Shown here: positions 22,469 to 33,038 of the stretch, in pieces
Position numbering within the stretch: the stretch's first letter is position 1
How the letters are laid out: the number at the start of each line of letters is the position of its first letter
Source: Diplolepis rosae
Taxonomy: Eukaryota; Arthropoda; Insecta; Hymenoptera; Diplolepididae
Length of the DNA: 64,000 bases
Reading direction: 5' to 3'
Assembly: GCA_030998225.1 (NCBI GenBank)
Contig: JAPYXD010000734.1
Location: 1,426,001-1,490,000, forward strand
Made by a program: the position numbers and the translations under genes
The notes under the pieces: generated by a model
Database searches by the model: none
What the model saw: only the letters and a program-made list of their open reading frames with translations
Told to the model about the DNA's origin: nothing

Positions 22469-22865
22469 TAACCCATACGCTCTTGGTAAATTACAATCTG
22501 TGATGTTAAGTGACCTGAAAGTTTGTTCCAAAATATATTCCTTCATTTTGCATTTTTTAACAATTTCCTTACACTTATCTTTAATTTTATTAATATGGTT
22601 CTTGTCCAACTTTTTGTACGTTCCAGTGTCATTTAATAAAAGATCCATTTTATTTTGGTAATCCAATCGTTCCATAATAACTACTTCATTTCCCTTATCA
22701 GCTTTAGTCACCAAAATATTAGAATTATTCCTTAAAAACTGTTGAGTAAAGTGGAATTCATGAAAAAGTTTCTTATCTTCTATTTTTATATGTTTCTTTT
22801 GGTTCAAAAATTGTGTAGTACACTGAATCAAATCATTGTGTAATTCCTTTTTATTGAACTCCGGG

Positions 22866-25800
22866 TCATCGCGGTTCTGAATGTACTCTCAAGAATGGCA
22901 AAAAGTGTAATACAAGGCATCACACTCTATTACATCACAATGACACGAAACAAATTGATCCACCCGTTCAAAGTTTACAAGTTTATATGCACTCACAAGT
23001 TTTACTATCAACAGCTATGATAGACATTCATGATAAAAACGATAGAAAATTACAAGCACGCGTAGTCTTAGATTCCGGTTCACAAAGTAATTTTATAACT
23101 GAGCGATTAGCACAATTATTACAACTTAATCGTACAGAAATAAATATTCCTGTAGAAGGTTTAAATCAACTCGAAACTCGGATTAAACATTCAGTCACAA
23201 CACAGATTACATCCAAAAACGCTGATTTTACTACTAAATTAGATTTTTTGGTCATTCCACAAGTATGTAACAAGTTGCCACTAGAGTTTATAAATAGAAA
23301 CCAGTTAGAAATACTGCGGAATATAAGATTAGCAGATCCGGAGTTCCACAAACCAGCAGAAATCGATGCATTATTAGGAGCCGAAATCTTTTATGAACTG
23401 CTAAGTATAGGTCAAATAAAATTGTCAAATCATGATGCATTATTACAAAAAACGAAATTAGGATGGGTCTTAGCAGGGAAGGTCGGGCAATCCTTTTATA
23501 CTAAACGATCAAAATGTTATTTTACTTTAGATCAAATGCACAATCAAATGAGTCAATTCTGGGAAATAGAGGAACTTCCAATTCAAAACTTCCGCTCTCC
23601 AGAGGAGGTCAAAGTAGAGAATCATTTTAAGGAAAACTTGAAACGCGATTCAGACGGTAAATACATCGTTAGATTACCATTCAATGATAAAAGGCATAAG
23701 CTGGGCAGTTCATATAAAATCGCCGAAAAACGATTTATCGCGTTAGAAAGAAAATTCAAATCTAATGATGCTTTAAGGTTAGAATACGTGAAATTTATGC
23801 GTGAATACGAAGAGCTCGGTCACATGACAAAGGTTCCAAAAGATCAACTACGCGATGATGGATACTTTTTACCACATCACGCGGTTACAAAGGAAGGTAG
23901 CGATACTACTAAGGTGAGGGTTGTATATGATGGTTCAGCAAAATCAGATTCAGGGATATCACTCAACGACACTTTAATGGTAGGACCCACTATACAACAA
24001 TCACTATTCGATATTGTTCTTCGATCTAGAACACATCAAATCATTTTAACTGCCGATATAGAGAAAATGTATCGCATGATAAAGGCACACAAAGTTGACT
24101 GTAAATTCCAACGAATAATTTGGTGCGAAAATACAAGTCAGGAACTTGAGGTTTTTGAATTAAATACGGTCACCTATGGTACAGCCTCAGCCCCATATTT
24201 AGCAACTAGGGTACTTCACGAACTAGCCAAAAATGAATGGGAAGGGTTCCCTAAAGCAGCTGAAATCGTGAAAAGAGATTTTTACAGGGGCTGACACGCG
24301 GGAAGAAGCTCTATGTTTGCGTAATGACTTAAACAATTTATTAAAACTTGGAGGTTTCAAGCTGCGGCAGTGGTGCTTAAATGACTTACAGTTGATAAGT
24401 TCATTACCAGAAAATCTAAAAAATGTCAAATTACTTTCTGATTCATTAAACTCAATTAAAACACTCGGAATTCAATGGGATCCACGGAACGATCTCTTAA
24501 TGTACACTGTTGATAAGAATCTAAATAATACAAGAATCAACAAACGCAATATGCTATCTCAAATCGCACAATTATTCGATCCAATCGGTTTTTAGGCCTG
24601 TGCTCATAAAGGCAAAGATTTTAATGCAACGCTTGTGGCAAATTAAATGTGATTGGGATGAGTCAGTGCCTCCCGAAATTCACATGGCTTGGCTCAATTA
24701 CAGACAGGAACTAGGATGCTTAAATGATCTGAGGTTTGAAAGGCTATCAATATACAAATTCATGGTTTCTGTGATGCAAGTGAGGTAGCATACGGCGCTT
24801 GTATATACATTCGATCGCGAAACGAGAAAAATAAGGTCTCTGTAAAATTATTGTGCGCGAAAAGCCGCGTGGCTCCGTTAAAATCTATCACAATTCCAAG
24901 ATTAGAATTGTGCGCGGCCCTACTACTGGCAAATCTCTTACAATGCACACTGAAAACGTTAAACGTACAAATCAATGATATATTCTTGTGGTCAGACTCC
25001 AGCATAACTTTACAATGGATAGTCACATCGCCTCACCTGCTGAAAACATTTGTTGCGAATCGCGTCTCTCAAATTCAAGGCATTACTAACTCTTCAAACT
25101 GGAGGCATGTGTCGACAAAACAAAATCCCGCTGGTTTCGTAACGAATTTATAAGGGTACCGTGTTCAGAATTGAAAGGGAACGTCACTTTAATTGGTAAT
25201 AAGGGTGCATCTGAAGTGCACAATTTAAATCAACTTTTGACTAAATTTTCATCTTTATATAAAACTAAACGTGTAATGGCATTTTGCATGAGATTCATTA
25301 CTAATGTGAAAATTGGAATGAAGGCAAAGGATAAGCTCAACTCGGTATTAAAATCAAACTCGGAAAAGGGCAGTACTGAAATACACCTCTCTATCGAAGA
25401 AATGCACATCGCGATGATCAAAATTCTTATCTTACTACAAAAACAATTTTTCATGCGCGAAATAAATTCCTTGAAAAATAAATCAGATTTGCATCGTTCA
25501 AGCGATTTGCTCTCACTGAATCCTTTTTTAGACAACGGTGGTTTGGTGCGCTTGGGAGGACGATTAAAAGATTCCATTCTACCCTATAATGAAAGATATC
25601 CAATCGTTTTACCCAAAGCACACCACATCACTAATTTGATAATCAGAGCTGAACATTTAAATAATCACCACAGTGGTGCTCAAGCAACGTTGAATGCGGT
25701 CCGAGCGAATTACTGGCCAATTAACGGTATGAGTACAGTAAAGAATGTCATAAAATCATGTGTAAGGTGCTTTCGTGCAAAACCTGCGAATCAAAATTAT

Positions 25801-26766
25801 TTAATGGGCAATTTACCCAAAGAACGAATCACGCAATCACGACCTTTCGTAAATACCGGTGTCGATTACTGTGGTCCATTCCTTAATAAAGAGAAAAAGC
25901 ACAGAAATCGAAGTAAGGTTAAGGTATACGTAGCAATATTCGTATGTTTTGCAACAAAGGCTTGCCACTTAGAATTAGTTAGCGACCTGACTACTGAGAC
26001 ATTCATTGGATGTTTGAAACGATTTTTTGCGCGAAGAGGTAAAAGCTCAACAATATTCTCCGATAACGGGACGAATTTTGTTGGTGCGAATAATGAACTG
26101 ACAACGACACTACGTGGATTATTAAGATCTGAATCTCACAACACACAAGTACTAACATTTCTTGAGAAGCAGGGAATCAGGTGGAACTTTATACCTCCAA
26201 GGTCACCCCATTTTGTCGGCTTATGGGAGGCTGCTGTAAAGTCATTTAAATACCCTTTCTATAGAAGCATTGGTGAGAAGTTATTCACTTTTGAAGAGTT
26301 AGACACATACGTAACAGAAATAGAAGCAATTCTTAATTCACGCCCAATAACTTCTTTGTCGTCAGATCCGAATGACCTAAGATCCTTATCCCCTGCACAC
26401 TTCCTAATTGGTGATTCATTTATGAGTATCCCCGAATATGATCTTTCTGAAATAGCAGCGAATAGATTGTCAAATTGGCAGAATGTACAACGTGTCAAGC
26501 AGTACTTCTGGAAACGGTGGCATAAGGAGTACCTGAATCAACTGAATACCAGATCAAAATGGCAAAGATCTGATGGAAAACATCCAGAAGTTGGCACCAT
26601 GGTGATCTTCAAAGAAGACAACGTTCCTCCCCTGCACTGGCCTCTCGGAAGAATTGTTGAAGTTCACCCTGGCAATGACTCCATAGTGAGAGTTGTAACT
26701 GTGCGAACATAAGCAGGGACCTATAAACGTTCTGTGAAGCGAATATCACCACTACCTTTGGAATAA
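22866..26766 (+). pseudogene. BEL/Pao retrotransposon pol (protease, RT, RNase H, integrase), decayed and 5'-truncated
   Basis: The domains are in BEL/Pao order. A Cys/His stretch comes first (C-x6-C, then HH-LLHH). The protease follows with LDSGSQSNFITE near 23069. RT covers about 23640-24590 (VRVVYDGSAKSDSGISLND; TADIEKMYRMI). RNase H covers about 24760-25150 (FCDAS, RLELCAALLL, LWSDSSITLQW). The integrase has HHSGAQATLN...CVRCF, then D in VDYCGPF, D in FSDNGTNF and E in LWEAAVKSFK. Lesions: a small deletion and frameshift at about 24283 removes the RT catalytic aspartate pair; frameshifts lie near 24592 and 24780, a stop at 25150, and a stop at 26710 short of the normal end. Gag is absent: the element starts abruptly at the broken 5' end of PLE copy 2. 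The integrase part (25171-26712) is open for 513 codons. Confidence 0.93.
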
Positions 26767-26800
26767 GGACATTATAATTATCATTTGAACGTAAGCCGTT

Positions 26801-27000
26801 CAAGGCGGTCGGAATGTTGAGAAATGAGTGATTGAACTTAGTAATTTATGAATATTACGGTTGATGTAGTATTTAAACGCGTTATTACTGTGTCTTATAT
26901 TGTTCTGCGACTCTCTTATATTTTTGTATTGTATTCATATATCCGAAATAAAGGGAAGGACACCCTTTTTAACTATAACTGAAACTCCAGTCAGGCCAAG
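26801..27000 (+). repeat. Polypurine tract and start of the BEL/Pao 3' LTR
   Basis: After the pol stop, caaggcggtcggaa (26801-26814) is a purine-rich tract followed by TGTTGAGAAATGAGTG, a suitable LTR start at 26815. An AATAAA lies within ccgaaataaaggg at about 26944. With no 5' LTR to compare, the right end is a guess. Confidence 0.5.
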
Positions 27001-28394
27001 ATTGTAAATAACTTTCAGCCTTTTTAAGAAGATACAAGGCATCATTCAGGTACCTACTTGAAGGTACGAAAATTGTCACGTTTCTCTAAGTAATCATAAA
27101 CCAAGGCAATTGAGTTCAAGAGGAAACGGTTTGTAAGCGATATTCTATTTCAGACGAATCTTTGTACTAAGTTTAAGGGTTTTCCCGACTTCATAGTATA
27201 CCTGGAAGTTTTATAGAAGGACTCAACAAACCTGGAGATATTTCTGCCCTTGTTAATTGGCTCTCTAATAACCAATAGAATTTGAGAAGGCATCCCTTCT
27301 TTCGAATTGCAATCTGTAGTTTTTTCTTTTTCTGTTTTTGGAGGAACTAAGGGAGTTCTCAGCGATCATTCTTGTTTCGAAGATTCAACACTAATCATGT
27401 CTCGCGTTTACCACTAAGTTTTGTATTTTGACATGTTTCAAATATATGTATCAACCTTACATTGTATCAATTCATTTTAAACCAGGCGTCCATTATTAAT
27501 TTAATGAACGTGATACGAGAAGCTTTCTCGTACGCATCAACATAAAATAAATAATCAAATATCTTTGTCTCGTTTTAAAAACCAAATTTAGAAATTTCAA
27601 TTCGCGCGCGCCTTTCTCTCCGCGAATCATGGTTCATGGTTTTGGCAAATAGATGAGCGCGCAGGTGCGATCATCACACCTTCCTCGCTATTCTTTGAAA
27701 AGACAAAGGCATTAGTCTTTTCATAGAAGAGATAGTAACAATTAAGAACAATTGATAAAAGCGTAGAGGAGTGCCTGAATGTGATTTGTATTTTGTAAAA
27801 AGGAGTGGAAATATATTTCATTGCCAAGGAAGTTTTTCGCGCTACACGGCTGAGCATTCTGGTGCCTGGAAGTTCTCGGTATTTGGTATGGATTATATAT
27901 CACATGTCAAGTAGGTATCAATTTTTTATTCCTTTGCGATATTTATTACTTGGACAAAGAACAAAAAGCTATGGTATTTAATTACTTGGGTTAAATTTAC
28001 ATTTGGATATAACTTTTGCCAACTTCATAACCTATACAAATTTTGAGGTTATCTTTGGTAATTGTTTACATCACAAAATAGTATATATATTACATATATA
28101 ACGATTTGAGTTTAATGAAAGATATCAATAAAATAGAGGTAAAAATTTATTTGATAGAATAGTAAAACCTCGAGATTGTTTATTTATTTTTTATGTGGAT
28201 TTTATTGATTTCTTTTTAATCTAATTTTCATGATAATGAGGGGTGGTTATCTTTTCACTTTTTGTCTAAAATTAATAATTGAATTATCATTATGTTACTT
28301 AGTAGGACAATATATGTATTCTTATTCAAGGTATGTTTATATTAATATTCCATATTGTCTCTCCCTTCCTTAATAAAAAAAAAAATTTATGTCT
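27001..28394. other. AT-rich stretch; includes part of a shared repeat
   Basis: No gene was recognised except for the shared segment at 27542-27680. The end nearest 28394 would hold the 3' untranslated region or LTR of the minus-strand Gypsy element: a purine-rich tract aaggaagggagag reads on the minus strand near 28355-28370. No matching LTR was found upstream of its gag, so an LTR is not annotated. Confidence 0.4.
27542..27680. repeat. Dispersed repeat family 2, copy 1
   Basis: This ~138-bp segment (taaataatcaaatatctttg ... gaatcatggttcatggtttt ... gatgagcgcgcaggtgc) recurs at 35704-35842 with about five differences. The GC-rich GCGCGCGCC block stands out from the AT-rich surroundings. Its class is unknown. 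Confidence 0.85.
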
Positions 28395-29357
28395 TTATTC
28401 CTCTAGCGTTTCGAGATTTGCTCGTAAATGGGCTTGTTTTAATTTATTTTTGTGGACTATCCTTCGTTTACTTTCACTTATAGCTATTTCTATGTTGTGA
28501 TCGTTGAATACGTTTGTAATTTTGTATGTTCCCTCATAATGATCGTCGAGTTTTGACGTTCGAGGTTCCTTCTGAAGATATAAGTATTCACCGATCTCGT
28601 CATTTTCTACTTTTGATTTTTGATCATAATAGTATTTATACCTACTTTTGGCCTGCTAGATATTTTCATGAGCTGCGGATTGAGCTTCGAAAATTTTGAA
28701 CAATAAATTATCTAAGTATTCGTTGCAGGTGATCGACACTTCTCCACTTTCAAATTCGGATGGGATTCGAGTTTCTTCGCCAAAAACTAACCTGTGCGGA
28801 GTAAATGTCTCAAGTACTCAACGAAGACATGGTGACTTCGTTCGAGAGCACCAAGGGACTGAGGATGGAAAGCTGTAGATTTTACCTGATTTATTTGAAA
28901 TACTCGACAGAACACCTTCATCAGCTGGCTGAGGAAATTACTACCTTGATCGGTATGAATAATTCTGGGACAGACAAATCGACAAATTATGTTTTCCGCT
29001 ACTGCTACTGCAATTGTAGCAGAATCTGTAGTTTCTGTTAACTGTTAATATATACTTGTTTCCATTTTCAGTTACAGGAAGTGGGCCTACAATGTCGATC
29101 TGGATTTTATCGACGGCTTTTCGAGGTGTGTCTGTAATTTTCATGGGCTCTTTCCCTTTTTTCCTAAGTAATTTTCGTCATTGGCAACTCTCGCATGACT
29201 TCACAAAACTCTCAATGTCGTGTTTTGCTCCCTCCCAAAAGAATGTATTACGCAAGCGAAAGTAAGTTTTCGATATTCCCAAATGACCTCCGGTGGCAGA
29301 AGAATGACATTCTTCTATTATTCGTTGCCTATCTTCAAGACCTGGAATTTTTAATTT
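28395..29357 (-). pseudogene. Ty3/Gypsy 1 integrase, frameshifted
   Basis: The H2C2 zinc-binding domain is at about 29340-29178 (HSSATGGHLGISKTYF ... SFVKSCESC). The catalytic core has D in KIQIDIVGPLP (about 29110), a second D in DQGSNFLSQL (about 28955) and E in GALERSH (about 28845), but these lie in different frames. The C-terminal domain (about 28640-28395; KLDDHYEGTYKITNVF and IVHKNKLK) matches the usual Gypsy integrase tail and ends at a stop at 28395. At least two frameshifts separate the parts. The enzyme would join element cDNA to host DNA. Confidence 0.85.
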
Positions 29358-29890
29358 ATTGGTGCAAATCGTCATTGTCATTCCACTCCCACCAAAGATA
29401 CTTCGAATAATATCTTCTATTCGAGCCCAAGATAAACGGTCTAACCCATTTCCCGTTTTAAGACACTGCATGTTCCGACTTCCAGGACTTCCATAGCGTC
29501 TTTGAGTCCAATCAGACATAGTCTCACTGCTTCTAAATCTGGCCTTTCGTTATAAGTAGATTTCACGACCAAGTGGAATATATATTTGTTCTCTTGTTCA
29601 AACACTAGCGCGTGTCCCATTTGAGGTTTTGTTGAGAGAAGAGCTTCAAAGTTAACTAAACCTTCACTTTCTAACTTTTTAATACTTTCTGTTGTAAACT
29701 TACAATCTTCTGAAATAAAGTGTATAATGTGATCTCCTCTTGCCTCAAATAGTTCATTCTTGTATTTAATACAAGAATTATGAAGTACCGAGACTGTTTT
29801 GAATTCTAAGGGGCCTTTCTCGTCTGTGCTCAACTGGAATCCTCTCCTCTTGAGCTCAGACAGGTAATTTATTTTATCAGCGATTATCAT
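29358..29890 (-). pseudogene. Macrodomain (ALC1/TARG1-like) within the Ty3/Gypsy 1 polyprotein
   Basis: The frame from 29890 has NELFEARGDHIIHFISEDC, then GHALVFEQENKYIFHLVVK and ERPDLEAVRLCLIGLKDAM. After a frameshift at about 29465 the next frame has GNGLDRLSWARIEDIIRSIF and ends MTMTICTN. This run (GD-x-hHhhS-D, G-x-a-h-h-x-x-x-x-h-h-x-LV-K, LR-x-SL, G-x-GLD-x-L-x-W, h-V/I at the end) is the pattern of ADP-ribose-binding macrodomains, nearest by eye to the TARG1/ALC1 type. The GLD aspartate used by TARG1-like hydrolases is present. It sits between RNase H and the H2C2 finger of integrase. In an active element it may bind or remove ADP-ribose during integration or defence; that is inference. 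Reading was by eye, without profile search. Confidence 0.7.
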
Positions 29891-29929
29891 TCTCTAAGCT
29901 TCGACACTCACTTCCTCATCCTCGGGAAA

Positions 29930-30593
29930 GGTGGCAGATACATCTGACGTCACCTTTCCTTCTACGAGGTCCCTACCCCCTGGCCCGCAAGCCAAACCTT
30001 GTTTGCAAATACATGCACATCTGCCTATAGGTCTTTTTAAGTCGGAATGAGAGTGTCTCTCCTCGGGATTAGGTGGCAGAGGTGAATCTGACGTCGCCTG
30101 TCCTTCTACGAGGTCCCTACCCCCTCATTTTCCTGGAGCATACAGATATTTGCTATCTTTAGTACCCCATTCTAGGAAAGAAGAGTCATCTTCCGCCATT
30201 TCATATCCATCGCTATCTTCTTCTAGACCCCCTAAAATTGATTTCTCCCTCGTAGGACACTCAGTTATTTCTATTAGTAGAACTTGTTGTCCGACGAGAG
30301 AGTCATCGCCATTCAAGTCTGTTATATTAGTTTGGTTGTCTTCGTTTCTAGATAAATAAAAATTTTCTGTGACAAGTAAATTATTCGAAAGGTAATCTTC
30401 GTCTTGTAAGAAAGTCTCGGTGTCGAAATCCGGAGCCAATACGGTGCCATCAAAAGCAAGTATTTGCTCCCGATCTCTGAGACTAAATATATTGTGAGTC
30501 GTTAGATTAGTAGATATTGGCTTTAATGTATTTAATGCTGTTTCGTCTAGAGTTTCAGTATCGGCATTTCCCAATTTATTACTATCAGGAATG
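29930..30593 (-). pseudogene. Ty3/Gypsy 1 acidic linker between RNase H and macrodomain
   Basis: A frame of about 160 codons (30616-30125) follows RNase H and is strongly acidic and probably disordered (DSDGYEMAEDDSSFLEWG). It has no recognised fold. Between 29930 and 30125 a block of about 60 bp (gacgtcacctttccttctacgaggtccctaccccc) is present twice at a spacing of about 135 bp, which may have arisen by local duplication and probably broke the frame. It lies where Gypsy elements usually have only a short tether. Confidence 0.6.
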
Positions 30594-31052
30594 TCAACCG
30601 GGTTCCTGGACATCATAATAAATTACATCATAATCATATTCCCTTACTCGTAGCCTCCACCTATTTAACTTAGACCCAGGTATTTTAATATTGTGAAGCC
30701 ATATAAGATGTCGGTGATCGGTTACTAGTGTAAATTTGCGACCATAAAGATATGGTCGGAAATTTTCAACTCCGAATAAGATGGCTAAAAGTTCTTTTTC
30801 GATTGCGGCGTATCGTGTCTCAGCGTCGTTCAAGGTCCTTGAAGCGTAGGCTACAGGAAGATCTTCGCTAATTTCTCCCTGACTCAAAATAGCTCCAATT
30901 GCATAATCGGACGCGTCTGTTGTAACAATAAAAGGTTTCTTGAAGTCAGGGTACTGGAGAATGGGGTCGGTTGTGATCAAATCTTGCATTCTTTCAAAAG
31001 CTTCTTGTTGAGCTTCGTCCCAACGGAATTCAACACCTAATTTAGTGAGCAC
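30594..31052 (-). pseudogene. Ty3/Gypsy 1 RNase H
   Basis: The acidic residues of Gypsy RNase H are visible: D in IVTTDASDYAIGAILSQ, E in AIEKELLAILFGVENFRPYL and D in LVTDHRHLIWL. The usual closing K-G-x-x-N-x-x-AD-x-LS motif is missing or altered; the frame ends RVREYDYDVIYYDVQEPG and moves into the linker. It is in the same frame region as the RT connection domain just upstream. Confidence 0.9.
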
Positions 31053-32041
31053 GGTTAGGGGTTTTGCCAGTTTAGCAAACTCGGGTATGAACCGTCGATA
31101 GTATCCGATCAGTCCAAGGAATTGTTTAACATTTTTTCGAATTTTAGGACGGGGGAAATTTTTGACGGCTTATATCTTTCGTGGATCTGGTTTTACTCCG
31201 TTTTCAGTAATCACATGGCCTAAATATGTGATCTCTCTTCTTAGAAAATGGCATTTTTCAGGTTGCAGAGTGAGACCTGCAGTTTTGAGTCTACCTAGAA
31301 GTTTTTTTAGTTTTTGGGAATGTTCTTCCAAGGAACTGGAGTATACGACGATGTCGTCCATATACACGAAGAGTTGGAGTCCTTGAAGACCAGATAATAC
31401 TTGGTCCATGAGTCTTTGGAAGGTTGAGGGGGCAGTTTTTAGGCCAAAAGGCATTCGCTTATACTCATAATGACCAAATGGCGTAGAGAATGCAGTTTTA
31501 GGTTGAGACGTAGGATCCATGAGAATTTGATGGAATCCTGATGCCAGATCGAGGGTCGAAAAATATTTTGCCCCTCCGAGTTGGTCGAGTATGTCGCAAA
31601 TGTTTGGGAGAGGGTATGCATCGCTAATAGTTTTTTGGTTAAGGTGCTGTAGTCTATAAGCATACGCGTTTTTATTTGACCTTTAGAGTCGGGTTTTTTG
31701 GGCACGATCCATATGGGTGAGTTATAAGGAGAATTTGAAGCTTTTATCATATCATTTTTTAGTAGTTCCGTGACATGTTTTAAGGCTTCTTCTTTGTGAA
31801 ATTGAGTTTGACGATATTGCTTAACATTTACTACTTTTTCGTCAGTGGTTGTTATTTTATGAGCGACCACGTTAGTACTTCCTAATTTGTCTGTTGGTAT
31901 ATGGAATTGGTATGGAAAATTGTTTACGATTTCAAGTAAATGAGTCTTTTCTTTGTCATTTAAATGTTTCATATCTAGAACTTTAACAATCTCGCACAAT
32001 CTCTTAGCATGAGCAACAGTTTTTTTCTGAAAAAGGATCAT
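31053..32041 (-). pseudogene. Ty3/Gypsy 1 reverse transcriptase, frameshifted
   Basis: The RT begins with the finger region (SPYNSPIWIVPKKPDSKGQ and RMLIDY, about 31760-31670). A frameshift near 31650 then puts the palm (STLDLASGFHQI, with the first catalytic Asp) and FGHYEYKRMPFGLKTAPSTF in another frame. The active-site YMDD is intact at about 31365-31350. GYYRRFIPEFAKLAKPL closes the connection segment. A stop after PDPRKI (about 31170) is a second lesion. Confidence 0.92.
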
Positions 32042-32357
32042 TTTTATTTAAACTTTGTTTTTCTAAGTTGACAATGTTAAAATCCTCCAATTCTATAGGT
32101 AGCAAAGTCAGTTCAGTGTCTTCAGAGGTCAAATTTATAGCGAAAACTCTGACAAATCCATTTTCGGGATTTACTAAAGCTTCCCCCAAAAATATTCCGG
32201 GACCTGCTTTAATTTTCCTAATGAATCCCGTTTTGAAATCATTGTTTTTTATGGGTAGCGTTACCAGGACCTTTTGGCGAGCTGGTAATCTGATTGTTGT
32301 ATGAGTTTCAAAGGGAATAGCCATTTCACCTATTATCAAGTCTCCGTCAGTATTTTT
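32004..32357 (-). pseudogene. Ty3/Gypsy 1 protease-RT linker
   Basis: A 111-residue frame (GEMAIPFETHTTIRLPARQK ... FVRVFAINLTSED ... LLPIELEDF) follows the protease after a stop at 32358. This kind of beta-rich spacer is usual between protease and RT in arthropod Gypsy elements. Confidence 0.7.
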
Positions 32358-32681
32358 TTAAAATTTTAATGTGACTTCATGTGATTTCAAAAAGTCTACT
32401 CCTATAATTCCCCTTGATAGAAATTTGAATCTCTCTGAAACCACCTGAAACTTAACTAATTCCCCTTTTATTTCAATTTCTATTTCGCCCAAGGTTCTGG
32501 TAATGCCTTTTCCTATTCCAATAAAATTAAATATTTTATTTTTGTTAATTTTAATATTATTTTTAACAACTCCTTGTTTTATTAGGTTTAGATTGGACCC
32601 GGTATCTATAGGGAATTCAGCAGTTTGGTTTCGGAAGGAATTTTCGGACAGTATGATAACTGGATCTTTATTCACTTTCAA
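32358..32681 (-). CDS. Ty3/Gypsy 1 aspartic protease
   Basis: FPIDTGSNLNLIKQG holds the catalytic D-T-G, and RGIIGVDFLKSHEV near the end is the typical closing motif of retroelement proteases. The frame ends at a TAA at 32358. In an active element it would cut the Gag-Pol polyprotein inside the particle. Confidence 0.85.
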   Translation of the reverse strand: MKVNKDPVIILSENSFRNQTAEFPIDTGSNLNLIKQGVVKNNIKINKNKIFNFIGIGKGITRTLGEIEIEIKGELVKFQVVSERFKFLSRGIIGVDFLKSHEVTLKF

Positions 32682-32699
32682 GGAGTTGAAGTTCTATAG

Positions 32700-33038
32700 G
32701 ACCCGACGTGTTTGGACATGGAAGGAGTTGGTGTTTGAGGGTTGGGCTGATTGCATTTTTCTTTCACACCTTTTCGAGGTCCATCCTGAAAATTTGTCCC
32801 GTGTTTTCTTTCAAAACTGCATTTTGCCAAGCAGTTTTCTACGTAATGATTTGGACCTCCGCAAAACCCGCATTTCCCAATTACCTTACTAAAATTATTT
32901 GAGCATTGGGGACAATTACTTTTATAATGACCAAATTGTCCGCATCCATAGCATTTAATTTGATCTAAATTAGGGGAATAGCTTGTCTTATTTTGATTTC
33001 TAGTTCCCGCTACTCTGTGAACCCGATAATGTTCATTT
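32700..33038 (-). pseudogene. Ty3/Gypsy 1 nucleocapsid with two CCHC zinc knuckles
   Basis: Two CCHC boxes are readable on the minus strand: CYGCGQFGHYKSNC (about 32968-32927) and CGFCGGPNHYVENC (about 32870-32829). They link gag to protease, and frame changes separate them from both. Confidence 0.8.

Larger units (their letters stand above)
17572..22862 (-). pseudogene. Penelope-like element copy 2 (RT plus GIY-YIG), interrupted twice
   Basis: Reading on the minus strand, the N-terminal part is 22862-22471 (NSNILVTKADKGNEVVIMER is typical of the PLE N-terminal region). The RT and most of the nuclease are 19439-18141: RKPDNPLRTIIS, SFDVKSLFTNIP, TAMGSPVSPIVADFVM, catalytic YVDD, then the GIY-YIG part VYVGQTKRKISSRIREHFNN. 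A one-base frameshift near 18150 moves the end into NLIEKKLISELIHIKTNPSN. The last residues (QDTESLNPLYDSLFKKL) and the stop at 17572 lie beyond a MITE. Two DNA elements interrupt it, at 17649-18088 and 19442-22468; each left a TA duplication and each removal restores a continuous frame at that point. The 5' end is lost at about 22862 where a plus-strand BEL/Pao element begins. Apart from the frameshift and the insertions the protein is well conserved. Confidence 0.9.

Noticed and set aside
27900..28394. A 3' LTR for Ty3/Gypsy 1
   Set aside because: A purine tract is present, but no matching LTR was found upstream of gag, so the boundaries cannot be supported.
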